A stretch of 64,000 nt of DNA from DAOLCO01 sp964612555 (GTDB lineage: Bacteria; Bdellovibrionota_C; UBA2361; SZUA-149; DAOLCO01). The notes under the pieces are model-generated. The model ran no database searches and was not told where the DNA came from. It worked only from the letters and a program-made list of their open reading frames with translations. Where the stretch lies: assembly GCA_964612555.1 (NCBI GenBank), contig CAZTBW010000003.1:186001-250000 (forward strand), in the 5' to 3' direction. Made by a program: the position numbers and the translations under genes. Of this stretch, positions 26,177 to 36,188 are shown one piece after another (within the stretch, counting starts at the first letter, position 1; each line of letters starts with the position of its first letter).

Positions 26177-26889
26177 TCTTTAATGGGGGAAAAGGGCTTC
26201 TTGCATAAAATCAGATACTGCCCACCAAGCGGAATCTTAGTAAGAAAAGATTCTAAAAATCTTAAACTCCTGAGAATTGCGGGAAAGAAAAATAAATAAT
26301 CAGTCCTTATTACTTCAAAACCTGAAGTAGTCAAAAGTGTTCTTGCTTCTCTTGATGATAAAGGAATCGCATCTTTATCAAAAGGAATATTTTTCATTAC
26401 GATCCTGGTACCAGGATTTAGACAGTTATTCTCCCAAAAAGCCAATACACCGCCTGGGGCAAGAGAATCATATATAAAATGAAGAGCATTTTTTCTATTC
26501 GCTGGTTTTATATGATGAAAAACACCATTCGTATAAACAAGATCAAATGTCTCATCCGGAATATAATCTTTTGTCAGCACGAAAGTGATCACAGGTGATC
26601 CAATATTTTTACACGCTTTTTCAATAGAGCTTGAACACGTGTCAACACCAAGAATCTTCGCCTCCTTCCATATGGAGCGCAGCACTGGAGCACTATCACC
26701 AGTACCGCAACCATAATCCATAATTTTTTCAACTTTAACGGACGAATGTTCAATACATTGCTGAATCCATTTTATCCTTTTCAGTGCAAAATACTCTTTC
26801 CCTTCTCCTGTAAACTTCAAACCCTTATTAAGATGCGAATCATACTCATTCGCCCACTTTTGAAATGAATGTTCCTCTTTCTGAATCAT
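26161..26889 (-). CDS. Class I SAM-dependent methyltransferase
   Basis: A 242-residue protein with the SAM-binding motif I VEKIMDYGCGTGDSAPVL near residue 56, an acidic motif II (ILGVDTCSSS) and a post-II FDLVYTNGVFHHI. The fold is that of small-molecule or glycan methyltransferases. It overlaps both neighbours (4 bp with the GT2 gene, 16 bp with the GT39 gene), so it is likely to modify the lipid-linked sugar or its acceptor. Confidence 0.85.
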   Translation of the reverse strand: MIQKEEHSFQKWANEYDSHLNKGLKFTGEGKEYFALKRIKWIQQCIEHSSVKVEKIMDYGCGTGDSAPVLRSIWKEAKILGVDTCSSSIEKACKNIGSPVITFVLTKDYIPDETFDLVYTNGVFHHIKPANRKNALHFIYDSLAPGGVLAFWENNCLNPGTRIVMKNIPFDKDAIPLSSREARTLLTTSGFEVIRTDYLFFFPAILRSLRFLESFLTKIPLGGQYLILCKKPFSPIKECADT

Positions 26890-28085
26890 GCTCTTTGAAC
26901 TTTAAAAATGCTAAACAAGAAACTCGCATGTATAGTCTGGAATCCCAAGGCAGTACACATTGCACCTGGAATAACGATCCGCATGGTAGAGCCATAATCA
27001 AGAGCTCCAAACGAAACAGAATACCACGTATATATTGCATACAACAATAAGATTACTCCCAGTAGTAACAACCCTCCCCCAAATAACACTCCCAACTCAA
27101 GCCTGAAATTTGAAATAAACACATCTGAAAATTTATGTACCGGCAAAAGCTGCTCTGACAAGGCAAATGATTTGGCTAAAATCCCAAAAAGTAAAGACTG
27201 AACACCACAAATTATGGCAAGACTGGAGAAAAGCAAAGTATGAACATCAAAGGTAACACCCCATACGGTATATCCGGGATAGGATACGAAATATCCAATA
27301 ATGCCAAACAGTATGAGGAATAATCCTGGTATAAAAAAGAGCTTTTCAGGACTAACCATAAGTAAAAATCGTAAAGTCCTCCATCCATCCCGAATTGTTC
27401 TTAGATGTGGTGACGATTTTATTCTGCCATCCGGATGCAGTGTAACAGGTACTTCAACAATTGAGATATCTGCAGAGCTTGCTTTTACTATCATCTCAAC
27501 AGCATATTCCATACCCAGACATCTAAGATCAAGTTTCTGAAAAACATCTTTTCTAAATCCTCTATATCCACAATAAATATCATTCACAGGAGCTTTGAAC
27601 CAGCTTCTTCCAATATATGAGAAAAAAGGATTCCCAATAAATCGATGAGTCATTGGCATTGCCCCGGGCATAATACAACCTCCTCCTCGCGAAAATCGGC
27701 ATCCCTGGACAAAATCCCAGCCTTCCTTGAGTTTTTCGTAGAACAAGGGGATTTCCAAAAGATCGTAACTATCATCAGCATCCGCCATTATAATTAAATT
27801 ACTATTTGCCGAGATAATTCCGGAAGTAAGAGCGCTACCATAACCACGTCTCCTCTCATGCACAACACGTGCCCCTAATGTATTCGCAATATGAACAGAA
27901 CCGTCTGTACTACCATTATCAGCAATTATTATTTCACCTCTTATTGATAACTGATCAAAAGATTCCTTAATCTTGGCAATGCATACTGCAAGTGTTTCTT
28001 CCTCGTTTAAACACGGAAGAACGACTGATAAATCGATTTTATCTTGATTCGATAAAAGAGTATCTGATAGATTCACGAGGCTCAT
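26886..28085 (-). CDS. GT2-family glycosyltransferase with C-terminal membrane domain
   Basis: A 399-residue protein. The N-terminal GT-A fold has SVVLPCLNEEETLAVCI, IIADNGSTDGS, the DxD-like ADADDSYD and RKDVFQKLDL. Two or more hydrophobic segments in the last 150 residues match DPMS/GtrB-type polyprenyl-phosphate sugar synthases. It probably loads a sugar onto a lipid carrier on the cytoplasmic face for the membrane transferase downstream. First gene of the three-gene operon. Confidence 0.87.
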   Translation of the reverse strand: MSLVNLSDTLLSNQDKIDLSVVLPCLNEEETLAVCIAKIKESFDQLSIRGEIIIADNGSTDGSVHIANTLGARVVHERRRGYGSALTSGIISANSNLIIMADADDSYDLLEIPLFYEKLKEGWDFVQGCRFSRGGGCIMPGAMPMTHRFIGNPFFSYIGRSWFKAPVNDIYCGYRGFRKDVFQKLDLRCLGMEYAVEMIVKASSADISIVEVPVTLHPDGRIKSSPHLRTIRDGWRTLRFLLMVSPEKLFFIPGLFLILFGIIGYFVSYPGYTVWGVTFDVHTLLFSSLAIICGVQSLLFGILAKSFALSEQLLPVHKFSDVFISNFRLELGVLFGGGLLLLGVILLLYAIYTWYSVSFGALDYGSTMRIVIPGAMCTALGFQTIHASFLFSIFKVQRA

Positions 28086-28102
28086 ACCTTATTTATATAA
28101 CC

Positions 28103-29230
28103 CTATAGCTCTCTATGCGCCACTTCCCGAAACTCGGTATCATCCGGAGGTGGTTCGCCTTTTAGATGGGCGATTATTTTTTTTATGTGGATGTGGCTGG
28201 TTTCTATGAATTCTATAACTTTCCCGACTTGAGTACCGGCGGCTCCGGTACCGGCTAAATAAATACCGCTCTGGTTGCTCTCCATAGTCATTGGATTGTA
28301 CACGGGCTTGAGATGTGGTTCTTGAAGAGTGATTCCTGCACTTTGGTACAAGTCCGGGTCTTGTTTGTAACCAGTAAGAAGTAAAACGTGGTCAGCATCA
28401 ATAGTGATTTCTGGTACAGGGTCTTCATGGGGGGCTGTTTTTACCAGAACTGCATGTTTCGATTCGATACGCTTTACACAGTGTCCGGGAAGGTATCTGA
28501 GGCTATTATTTCGTATCATGCTTTTTAGTTCCGGAAGAAGCCAGGGTTTTATGCGTGCGGGGTCAAATTCCAGTTTTCTTTGACAGAAACTTACTTTGGC
28601 ACCGACTCTTACCAAACGAATGGCTGCTTCTACTGCCGAGTTCATACCTCCCACTACAAGCACTCGGGAACCTGAATACCGGTGAGGTTCCAGAAAATGA
28701 TGGCTGACGTGAGGAAGATTCTCTCCTTCAACCGCAAGCATATTTGGACGATGCATGTCACCAATTACGAGCACTATCCGCTTTGTGTTTACCTTCTCTA
28801 TTGTAGAATCATCAAAATGCATACCGGATTTAATTTCAGCAGGACCTCCAACACCGTGATAACTTTTTGCAACAGTGAGTGTGTATCCCTTATCGCTTCG
28901 ATCAATTGACAAGACTCGTGTGTAGGTTTCTATACTAAGATCAAACTGCCGGACTACCGCTCTCAGATAACTTAGATACTCTTCCCTGCTTGCTTTTGTC
29001 TGACTCGAATTCTGGATAGCGACACCGGAAATGGCGATACGATCAGAAGAAGAGAAAAAGACTGTTTCAGGTGCCCACCACTCGATAGTCGACCCAAGCG
29101 AGCCAGCTTCAAAATGACGGAAGGTGTAACCCTCCTGCTTGAGCTGAACTGCCATTTCAATGCCAATATGTCCAGCACCAACTACCACCATATCCAGAGA
29201 TGTACCACTCGACATATCAACTCCTGACAT
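28103..29230 (-). CDS. FAD/NAD(P)-dependent oxidoreductase, YpdA-like
   Basis: A 375-residue flavoprotein. The FAD dinucleotide-binding motif VVGAGHIGIEMA is at residues 15-26 and the second, NAD(P)-binding motif VLVVGGMNSAVEAA near residue 190. It ends with IYLAGTGAAGTQVGKVIEF, the second FAD motif. The closest family by pattern is YpdA, associated with low-molecular-weight disulfide reduction, though flavin monooxygenase relatives are possible. It lies 17 bp upstream of the GT2 gene, so may share the transcript. Confidence 0.78.
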   Translation of the reverse strand: MSGVDMSSGTSLDMVVVGAGHIGIEMAVQLKQEGYTFRHFEAGSLGSTIEWWAPETVFFSSSDRIAISGVAIQNSSQTKASREEYLSYLRAVVRQFDLSIETYTRVLSIDRSDKGYTLTVAKSYHGVGGPAEIKSGMHFDDSTIEKVNTKRIVLVIGDMHRPNMLAVEGENLPHVSHHFLEPHRYSGSRVLVVGGMNSAVEAAIRLVRVGAKVSFCQRKLEFDPARIKPWLLPELKSMIRNNSLRYLPGHCVKRIESKHAVLVKTAPHEDPVPEITIDADHVLLLTGYKQDPDLYQSAGITLQEPHLKPVYNPMTMESNQSGIYLAGTGAAGTQVGKVIEFIETSHIHIKKIIAHLKGEPPPDDTEFREVAHREL

Positions 29231-29395
29231 TCACCTATTCTTCTCCCAGTTTAATATAATCTACAGTACGACTGTTCCAACACTATCAGTTTGATTTTTT
29301 ATCTTGAAAATATATACTTAGGGTACTAAGTAAACAAAAAAACCGCCATCAAAAGGTTATTATTGGCAGAGTATCTGTTACGAGGATAGCGCATT

Positions 29396-29884
29396 ATGAA
29401 AAACAGTCCTTCAATCTCATCTCTCCTTAAAGAACTTGATACAATCCTTGAATTTTTTGAAAGAAGCACTAAATGTTTCACCGAAGAAGACTCTTCCTTT
29501 CGCCCCACAGAAACATCTCTTAGCGTGGCAGAGCAAATCGCTCATGCTGCACAAAGTATTGATTGGTTTCTGGAAGGAATGTCACGCCCCGAGGGGTTTG
29601 ATATGGATTTTGAAAAACATTGGATAGAAGTCAAACAATGCATTTCTCTTACATCTGCAAGAAAATGGTTAAAAAACTCTATAAATCACGCAAAAGAATA
29701 TGTAACCGGAATATCAGAAGATCAATTGCACTCACCTCTTCCTGAAGGTTTTGTGATGGGAGGAGAACCGAAATACTCCGTAATATATGCAATGGCAGAG
29801 CATACTGCCCACCATAGAGGAGCTCTTACGGTATATGCACGTCTGCTGAATAAAATACCATCCATGCCATACGCCGATATGTAG
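29396..29884 (+). CDS. DinB-family protein
   Basis: A 162-residue four-helix-bundle protein with the DinB/YfiT metal ligand pattern: His in AEQIAHAAQSIDWFL (near residue 46), and the HTAHHRGALTVYARL motif near residue 140 with the two further histidines. Members are thiol-transferases or metal-dependent hydrolases. It stands alone, divergent from the flavoprotein gene. Confidence 0.85.
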   Translation: MKNSPSISSLLKELDTILEFFERSTKCFTEEDSSFRPTETSLSVAEQIAHAAQSIDWFLEGMSRPEGFDMDFEKHWIEVKQCISLTSARKWLKNSINHAKEYVTGISEDQLHSPLPEGFVMGGEPKYSVIYAMAEHTAHHRGALTVYARLLNKIPSMPYADM

Positions 29885-30054
29885 GGTTCAGCCATACAGG
29901 GTTTTGATGCATCATTTTTCCCTACATTTCACTCGAATATCTTTGTAATCCTTACGTCTATATTTTTTTATTTTTTTTATGGAGTTACTTCTCTTGATTT
30001 GCTAGAAGTGTTCCCTAATATTTAAAACCGCAAAAAAACGGAGTTAATTAGCAG
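29885..30054. other. Gap before the SulP gene
   Basis: 170 bp, A+T-rich with T-runs near 29968-29982. ACGGAG at 30039-30044 is a good SD for the SulP start at 30055. No clear terminator or promoter could be assigned. Confidence 0.4.
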
Positions 30055-32316
30055 ATGACATCTCTTGGTAAAACCTACAGTAGTAAAGATTTTGCAAAAG
30101 ACCTTTCATCGGGAACGGTTGTTTTTCTTATAGCCCTGCCTCTTTGTCTTGGTATTTCGCTTGCATCAGGAGCCCCATTATTTTCCGGAATACTGAGTGG
30201 TATAATCGGTGGTATAATCATTGGAACCTTAAGTGGTTCTCATACAAGCGTAAGTGGTCCTGCCGCGGGACTCACTGTAGTTGTTGCAGGTCAAATAGCG
30301 ATACTGGGAACTTTTGAAGCCTTTCTCTGTGCGGTGATGCTTGCAGGAATGATTCAGGTATTACTTGCATACATTCGTGCAGGTACTCTTTCCGCTTTTT
30401 TTCCTACCAGTGTCATCAATGGGCTTCTTGCAGCAATCGGTATCATTCTTGTTTTAAAACAAATCCCGCACCTTGTTGGTCACGATGTTCACCCGCAAGG
30501 TGATATGGCGTTCAAACAGGCAAACACTCACAATACTTTCTCGGAGCTTCTAAATACCATCACCAGCATTCATCCTGGAGCTGCCGCAGTGGGAATCCTA
30601 TCTCTTCTCATTTTGATTGCGTTTGCCCGTTTTGAGGCACTTAAAAAACTACCTATCCAGTCACCCCTTCTGGTTGTAGCCCTGGGGGTCTTCTTAAAAA
30701 CAATAATGGACTCTATGGGTGAACCATGGGCGATTCAGACAGAACACCTGGTACAAGTTCCGGTATTTACAAGCGGAGCAGAGTTTTTCGCTGCACTGAT
30801 GCACCCTGATTTTTCTGTACTGAGAACTCCTCAGGTATATATATCTGCAATTACAATTGCCATTATTGCATCACTTGAAACTCTTTTAAACCTTGAAGCG
30901 GTAGACAAAATTGACAACAGAAAAAGATTTTCACCACCCAACAGGGAGCTTTTTGCTCAGGGAGTCGGTAATTTCACTGCCGGCTTGATTGGTGCCATCC
31001 CCACGACATCTGTTATTGTAAGAAGCTCGGTAAACGTAAACTCAGGTTCCGTCAGTAAATTATCATCTGTAATCCATGGGGTGTTTTTACTTCTTGCAGT
31101 ATTACTGATACCTCAAGTATTGAACCTGATACCTCTTGCTTCTCTGGCTGCAATATTGGTTTTTACCGGTTATAAACTTGCAAGCTACGCTTTGTTCCAG
31201 CGCATGTGGTCACAAGGACGCCTTCAGTTCCTCCCCTTCCTGATTACTTTGACGAGTATCGTACTTACCGACTTACTGGTTGGTGTTATTATTGGTCTTG
31301 CAGTAACTTTACTCTTTATTCTTATCAGTAACCTTAGACAACCAGTCCGACAAATCAAGGAGAAACATCTTGGAGGAAACATACTGCGTGTTGAACTTGC
31401 AAACCAGGTCAGCTTTCTTAACAGAGCTTCACTTGAGAAGATATTTAAAGATGCTTTATCGTCACAACAACATATGCTGATCGATGCCGAAAGAACAGAC
31501 TATATAGACCCCGATATTCTCAGCCTTATACAGGAATTCAGATGTGTCATCGCTCCCGCGCATGGAGTTACGGTGAGCGTCAAAGGCTTTAAAGATCACT
31601 ATGATATAGAAGATGAGGTATGTTTTGTTGATTACTCCACAAGAGAGCTTCAGGAGAAAATAACTCCATCTCAAGTACTTACCATTCTGAAAGAAGGTAA
31701 TCGGCGGTTTATTTCAGGTCAACTTCTTAACAGGGAATTTGACCGGCAAATAGTTGAAACCTCACGTGGACAACATCCCTTAGCGGTAATACTAAGCTGC
31801 ATAGACTCAAGAAACCCTGCTGAAATCATTTTTGATCTTGGCATTGGAGACATATTCAGCGTGCGAATAGCGGGAAATATTATAGGACAGAAAATCCTTG
31901 GAAGTATGGAATTTGCAACCGCCATTGCCGGCAGCAAACTGATAGTAGTCCTGGGACACACCAAGTGCGGGGCGATTACGGCTTCAGTGGATCTTTATGG
32001 TTCGGATGAGGTAACAATGAGAGAGACAACGGGATGTCAGCACATTGACTGGATTATCAAAAAAGTCCATGACTCCATGACAGATGGGGATACTAACCTC
32101 AATCTGCAAGACTCTACAGCAAAAGAAGAGTTGGTAAATGAGGTAGCAAAACGAAATGTACTCAACACCCTCCGTCTCATACCGGAACAAAGTCAGACTA
32201 TTAAGAAACTGATTCAAGAAAAAAAGATTGGTTTAATAGGCGGAATGTATAACGTCAGGACGGGAAAAGTTGAATTCTTTGATGAACACGCAACCGGAAT
32301 AAATCCTCCCGAATAG
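30055..32316 (+). CDS. SulP-type anion transporter fused to beta-carbonic anhydrase
   Basis: A 753-residue fusion. Residues 1 to about 400 form the multi-helix SulP transporter (SSGTVVFLIALPLCLGISLASG, SGPAAGLTVVVAGQ). A reduced STAS-like part lies around residues 440-520. From about residue 545 comes a beta-carbonic anhydrase with Zn-site motifs SCIDSR and GHTKCGA. Such fusions are thought to be bicarbonate transporters coupled to CO2/bicarbonate conversion. It converges on terC with a shared hairpin. Confidence 0.93.
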   Translation: MTSLGKTYSSKDFAKDLSSGTVVFLIALPLCLGISLASGAPLFSGILSGIIGGIIIGTLSGSHTSVSGPAAGLTVVVAGQIAILGTFEAFLCAVMLAGMIQVLLAYIRAGTLSAFFPTSVINGLLAAIGIILVLKQIPHLVGHDVHPQGDMAFKQANTHNTFSELLNTITSIHPGAAAVGILSLLILIAFARFEALKKLPIQSPLLVVALGVFLKTIMDSMGEPWAIQTEHLVQVPVFTSGAEFFAALMHPDFSVLRTPQVYISAITIAIIASLETLLNLEAVDKIDNRKRFSPPNRELFAQGVGNFTAGLIGAIPTTSVIVRSSVNVNSGSVSKLSSVIHGVFLLLAVLLIPQVLNLIPLASLAAILVFTGYKLASYALFQRMWSQGRLQFLPFLITLTSIVLTDLLVGVIIGLAVTLLFILISNLRQPVRQIKEKHLGGNILRVELANQVSFLNRASLEKIFKDALSSQQHMLIDAERTDYIDPDILSLIQEFRCVIAPAHGVTVSVKGFKDHYDIEDEVCFVDYSTRELQEKITPSQVLTILKEGNRRFISGQLLNREFDRQIVETSRGQHPLAVILSCIDSRNPAEIIFDLGIGDIFSVRIAGNIIGQKILGSMEFATAIAGSKLIVVLGHTKCGAITASVDLYGSDEVTMRETTGCQHIDWIIKKVHDSMTDGDTNLNLQDSTAKEELVNEVAKRNVLNTLRLIPEQSQTIKKLIQEKKIGLIGGMYNVRTGKVEFFDEHATGINPPE

Positions 32317-32345
32317 AAGATCCCCAGAATAGTATATTCAGCGCA

Positions 32346-32372
32346 GGAGATCCTGAATATATCAGGATCTCC
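32346..32372. terminator. Bidirectional hairpin between SulP-CA and terC
   Basis: GGAGATCCTGA (32346-32356) and TCAGGATCTCC (32362-32372) form a perfect 11-bp stem with a 5-base loop, followed by TCTCTCT. It covers the stop codon of the convergent terC gene, so it can end transcripts from both sides. Confidence 0.75.
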
Positions 32373-33276
32373 TCTCTCTAAGGAGACGAGGAATAGAGGG
32401 TAAAATAGAAGCTCCAAGAGTAAGTGCAATTATCAAAAGCATATACCCCTCTGGAACATGAAGCACGGAATGTAAAAGCATTTTTATTCCGACAAAAACA
32501 AGTATGGCTGAAACCCCGTAGGAAAGGTACTCAAACATCTCCATCATACCCGCAAGTACAAAATATAAAGACCTTAACCCGAGTATGGCAAACACATTAC
32601 TTGAGTACACAATAAAGGGGTCCGTGGTAATACCAAGAATTGCCGGGATGGAATCAAGTGCAAATAATACATCCGTAAGTTCTACAACCAGAAGCACCAC
32701 AAGCATGGGAGTTGCGAAATAGCGCCCTTGTTCCTTGATGATAAAATATGAACCTTTATAATCCATCTTGCTGGGAATATATTTCTGTACCAGCCTTAGA
32801 ATGGAATTTTCTTCCAGGGAAAATTCCTTTGAAGCACTCAACGCCGTTTTAATACCGGTAAAAATGATAAAAACTCCGAAAATATAAATAAGCCATTCAA
32901 ATTTCTGAATCAGGGAAACTCCCGCGGCAATAAGAATTCCTCTGGTAACGATAGCACCCAATATCCCCCAGAAAAGTACCCGATGCTGATATTGTCTATC
33001 AACTCCGAAATAAGAAAATGTTACGATAAAGACAAATAAATTATCAACACTTAAAGCTTTTTCGACTATATATCCGGTAAGGAAAAGCACCGCAGACGCC
33101 TTACTCTCAAACACCCACAAGCCCCCACAGAACAATAATCCCATCGCGACCCAAAATACACTCCAGAGACACGCCTCCCTGAAACCTATCACATGCGCCT
33201 TTTTATGAAATACTCCAAGGTCAAGAGCAAGCAGACCTCCAACCATAACCCCCAAAATAATCCATCCCAATGTCAT
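32362..33276 (-). CDS. TerC-family membrane protein (Alx-like)
   Basis: A 304-residue polytopic protein. It has the TerC signature EKALSVDNLFVFIVTFSYF near residue 88 and VELTDVLFALDSIPAILGIT near residue 200, with the conserved acidic residues inside the membrane. Relatives (Alx, TerC, MeeY/MeeF) have been linked to manganese export and metalation of secreted proteins. It is divergent from doxX. Confidence 0.92.
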   Translation of the reverse strand: MTLGWIILGVMVGGLLALDLGVFHKKAHVIGFREACLWSVFWVAMGLLFCGGLWVFESKASAVLFLTGYIVEKALSVDNLFVFIVTFSYFGVDRQYQHRVLFWGILGAIVTRGILIAAGVSLIQKFEWLIYIFGVFIIFTGIKTALSASKEFSLEENSILRLVQKYIPSKMDYKGSYFIIKEQGRYFATPMLVVLLVVELTDVLFALDSIPAILGITTDPFIVYSSNVFAILGLRSLYFVLAGMMEMFEYLSYGVSAILVFVGIKMLLHSVLHVPEGYMLLIIALTLGASILPSIPRLLRERRS

Positions 33277-33457
33277 AACACTCCAGTTTTATTTTAATTG
33301 TGCCCGTTTACCGCTTTTTATAGCGATACCCTTGAATAAGCAAGATTCTAAATCAGTAGTAATTTAAATGTTATATTGCATATTTATGATTGACTGCATG
33401 CATGCTAAAAGATAACTTGACCCCAAACGTATCAATTACGACATAGGGGGACATTTT

Positions 33458-33892
33458 ATGAGTCTACAAAGTTTATTGTTTTCTACGAGCCCTTTTAGCA
33501 GGTTTCAGGATATTTCCCTTCTTCTTCTAAGGATTGTAGCCGGTCTTGCGTTTGTTTTACACGGACTACCTAAAATACAAGACCCCTTTGGGTGGATGGG
33601 TCCTGATCCTTTTGCCCCCGGCATATTACTTGCCCTTGCGGCACTATCAGAATTTGGAGGTGGCATTGCCTGGATACTTGGTCTTTTCACTCGACTTGCC
33701 TCTTTTGGTATCCTATGCACCATGGCAGTAGCAGTTCATTTTCATGCGATAGTAAGAGGTGACTCCTTCGTGGGCAAACCTGGTGAGGGTTCCTATGAAC
33801 TTGCACTTGTATACCTCTGTATTGCTATCTTGCTTTTTATAGTGGGTCCGGGTCGCTACTCTATTGACAGAATCATTTCAAAAAAGAGTTAA
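33458..33892 (+). CDS. DoxX-family membrane protein
   Basis: A 144-residue protein with four hydrophobic helices and the DoxX pattern LLLRIVAGLAFVLHGLPKI near residue 22 and the FGGGIAWILGLFTRLAS turn. GGGGG at 33447-33451 is a good SD. Family members are poorly characterised quinone-linked or redox-stress membrane proteins. Confidence 0.88.
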   Translation: MSLQSLLFSTSPFSRFQDISLLLLRIVAGLAFVLHGLPKIQDPFGWMGPDPFAPGILLALAALSEFGGGIAWILGLFTRLASFGILCTMAVAVHFHAIVRGDSFVGKPGEGSYELALVYLCIAILLFIVGPGRYSIDRIISKKS

Positions 33893-33968
33893 TTAAAATC
33901 AGTTTCGGATTGTTTAAAATTCATACTGTTTCTTTTTAGCACACTTGGGCATACTTGTAAGGCAACCT

Positions 33969-35081
33969 ATGAGCACCTTATTTAGCAGTATTAAGGCACT
34001 AACAGGAATATTACTTGGTCTTTTATTAGCAATTATACTTTATCCTTCACTGCTTCCTCTGCAATTTCCGGATGAAGCTCTGAGCTCCTTCTCCCCTCCT
34101 CCCATCCTTGACATGCACGTACACATAGCTGGTCTTGGATACGGGGAAAGTGGTTGTTTTGTGGGAGAAGAACTTCTCTCCAGTTATAAGAAACCCATGT
34201 ATATGCTTGCTTTCGGGGTAAACGAAAGAGAACTTAAAACTCATGGGGATCAAATCCTGGTAAAAAAAATAAGTGAAATGGTAGATCAATCACGCTTTGT
34301 GAACGCGGCGGTAGTTCTTGCCATGGATGGGTATGTCAAAGAAGATGGGGAGCTGGATAAAAGTAAAACCCAGATATATGTACCTAATGAGTATGTTCAG
34401 AGAGAAACATCAAAATATAAAAACCTGCTTTATGGAGCAAGTATTCATCCCTACAGAAAAGATGCCATAGAGCGTTTACGGGAGGCAAAGAAGAATGGAG
34501 CCCTACTCATTAAATGGATTCCCTCCATTATGAACATAGACCCTTCTGATGAAAAGATTATCCCCTTTTATGAAGAGATGCGAAGATTGAATCTGCCCTT
34601 ACTCACCCATGCCGGACAGGAGCAAGCCTTCGCTCATGCCAATGATTCACTTGGTGACCCTCAGAGACTGATTCTTCCACTCCAACTTGGAGTTACCGTA
34701 ACCGCAGCTCATATAGCAACCACCGGGAAAATTGATAATGAAGAAATGATTGAGCGTCTTCTCCCATTATTCAGAAAATATCCCAACCTGTATGCGGATA
34801 TTTCAAGTCTCACTCAAATAAATAAACTCAAATACCTTGATCAGGGCTTGTTAAATAACAGCATCTCCTCTCGTCTGGTCTATGGCTCTGACTGGCCACT
34901 CCAGTTTTTCCCACTGATTAGTCCCTGGTATTTTCCTCACAGACTATCGTTTGGAAATATGCATTATATCAATTCGGAGAAGAACGTACTTGACCGTGAC
35001 GTTCTTCTAAAATTCGCCCTGGGGGCACCGGTAAGCGTCTTTGGTAATTTTGAGAGAATGATTCGTCAATCTACTCATTAA
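33969..35081 (+). CDS. Membrane-anchored amidohydrolase (TIM-barrel)
   Basis: About 370 residues from the ATG at 33969; a TTG at 33945 would add eight residues with no better SD. An N-terminal hydrophobic anchor (residues about 10-30) precedes the metal-binding motif LDMHVHIAG, then ASIHPYRKDA, LLTHAGQEQ, AHIATTG and YGSDWPLQF, the successive metal and catalytic strands of amidohydrolase_2 enzymes. Substrate unknown. The active domain probably lies outside the cytoplasm. Its 3' end overlaps hemB by 11 bp tail to tail. Confidence 0.83.
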   Translation: MSTLFSSIKALTGILLGLLLAIILYPSLLPLQFPDEALSSFSPPPILDMHVHIAGLGYGESGCFVGEELLSSYKKPMYMLAFGVNERELKTHGDQILVKKISEMVDQSRFVNAAVVLAMDGYVKEDGELDKSKTQIYVPNEYVQRETSKYKNLLYGASIHPYRKDAIERLREAKKNGALLIKWIPSIMNIDPSDEKIIPFYEEMRRLNLPLLTHAGQEQAFAHANDSLGDPQRLILPLQLGVTVTAAHIATTGKIDNEEMIERLLPLFRKYPNLYADISSLTQINKLKYLDQGLLNNSISSRLVYGSDWPLQFFPLISPWYFPHRLSFGNMHYINSEKNVLDRDVLLKFALGAPVSVFGNFERMIRQSTH

Positions 35082-36081
35082 GCCATTTTGCAATATCTTT
35101 TGAGAAATAGCTTATAATCACCTGAGCCCCGGCTCTTTTAATTGAAGTAACAACTTCAGTTGCTGAGCGTCTGTAATCAAGCCAGTTATTTCTCGCAGCC
35201 GCATGAATCATCGCAAATTCACCACTGACATTATATGCAGCAATCGGAACATTAAAAGTATCCTTCACTCTTGCAATAACATCCAGGTAGGAAAGAGCTG
35301 GTTTTATCATGATAATATCCGCCCCTTCCTGAAGATCGATCTCAACTTCTCTCAACGCTTCAGAAGAGTTTCGTGGATCCATTTGATACTGACTACGATC
35401 ACCAAACTTAGGCGCTCCCTCAGCAGCTTCTCTAAAAGGTCCATAAAAAGAACTTGCATACTTCGCGGAATAACTCATCAGGATAACATGATCTAAGTTA
35501 TTATCATCAAGTCCATTTCTAAGTGATGATATCATGCCATCAAGCATTCCCGAAGGAGCAATAATATCCGCCCCGGCTTGAGCGTGAACGATAGAAGCTT
35601 CAGTAAGTAACTCAAGGGTAGGGTCATTAAGAAGATACCCTTCGGGAAGCTTCTCATTATAATTTTTGGAGCCCCTGGTATTAATAACACCGCAATGACC
35701 ATGATCGGTGTATTCACAAAAACACATGTCTGATACGACCAGCATTTCAGGAGCTATCTCTTTTATCGCCCGGATAGCTTGAGGGATGATACCCTGAGGA
35801 CTATAATTATCCGAACCTGTTGCATCCTTACACTCCGGAATTCCAAAAAGGAGCACCGAAGATATCCCAAGAGATTTCAACTCCTTGATCTCCTTCTCCA
35901 AATGATCGATCGTCATCTGATATTGCCCCGGCATGGAAGAAATTTCTTTTTTCTCGTCTCTGCCATGTTTTATAAAAAGTGGATAAATCAAATCAGCAAG
36001 GTCAAGTCGAGTTTCCTCAACCATGTGTCTAATCGCAGAATTTAAGCGTAGTCTTCTAAGTCGGGTTACTGGAAATGACAT
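35071..36081 (-). CDS. hemB: Delta-aminolevulinic acid dehydratase (porphobilinogen synthase)
   Basis: Condenses two 5-aminolevulinate molecules to porphobilinogen in haem synthesis. The start at 36081 (MSFPVTRLRRLR) is preferred over an upstream ATG 60 bp before it, because GGAG sits 7-10 bases upstream and homologues begin here. The zinc site DMCFCEYTDHGHCG is near residue 118. The two active-site lysines are in SYSAKYASSFYGPFREAA and IMIKPALSYLD. At 336 residues it is of normal length. Confidence 0.95.
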   Translation of the reverse strand: MSFPVTRLRRLRLNSAIRHMVEETRLDLADLIYPLFIKHGRDEKKEISSMPGQYQMTIDHLEKEIKELKSLGISSVLLFGIPECKDATGSDNYSPQGIIPQAIRAIKEIAPEMLVVSDMCFCEYTDHGHCGVINTRGSKNYNEKLPEGYLLNDPTLELLTEASIVHAQAGADIIAPSGMLDGMISSLRNGLDDNNLDHVILMSYSAKYASSFYGPFREAAEGAPKFGDRSQYQMDPRNSSEALREVEIDLQEGADIIMIKPALSYLDVIARVKDTFNVPIAAYNVSGEFAMIHAAARNNWLDYRRSATEVVTSIKRAGAQVIISYFSKDIAKWLNE

Positions 36082-36188
36082 TGGGATTCTCCATGAATTA
36101 AGTTGTAAAATTATATAGCATGATCTCCTGCACTTTTTCAAACGCGGGTTAAGAAAGAAGCAAAAAACGAGGACTTACAAGGGGATGG

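Noticed and set aside
29316..29331. ACTTAG-GGTA-CTAAGT palindrome upstream of dinB
   Set aside because: Six-bp arms in an A+T-rich gap with no matching second site or adjacent regulator; may be chance.
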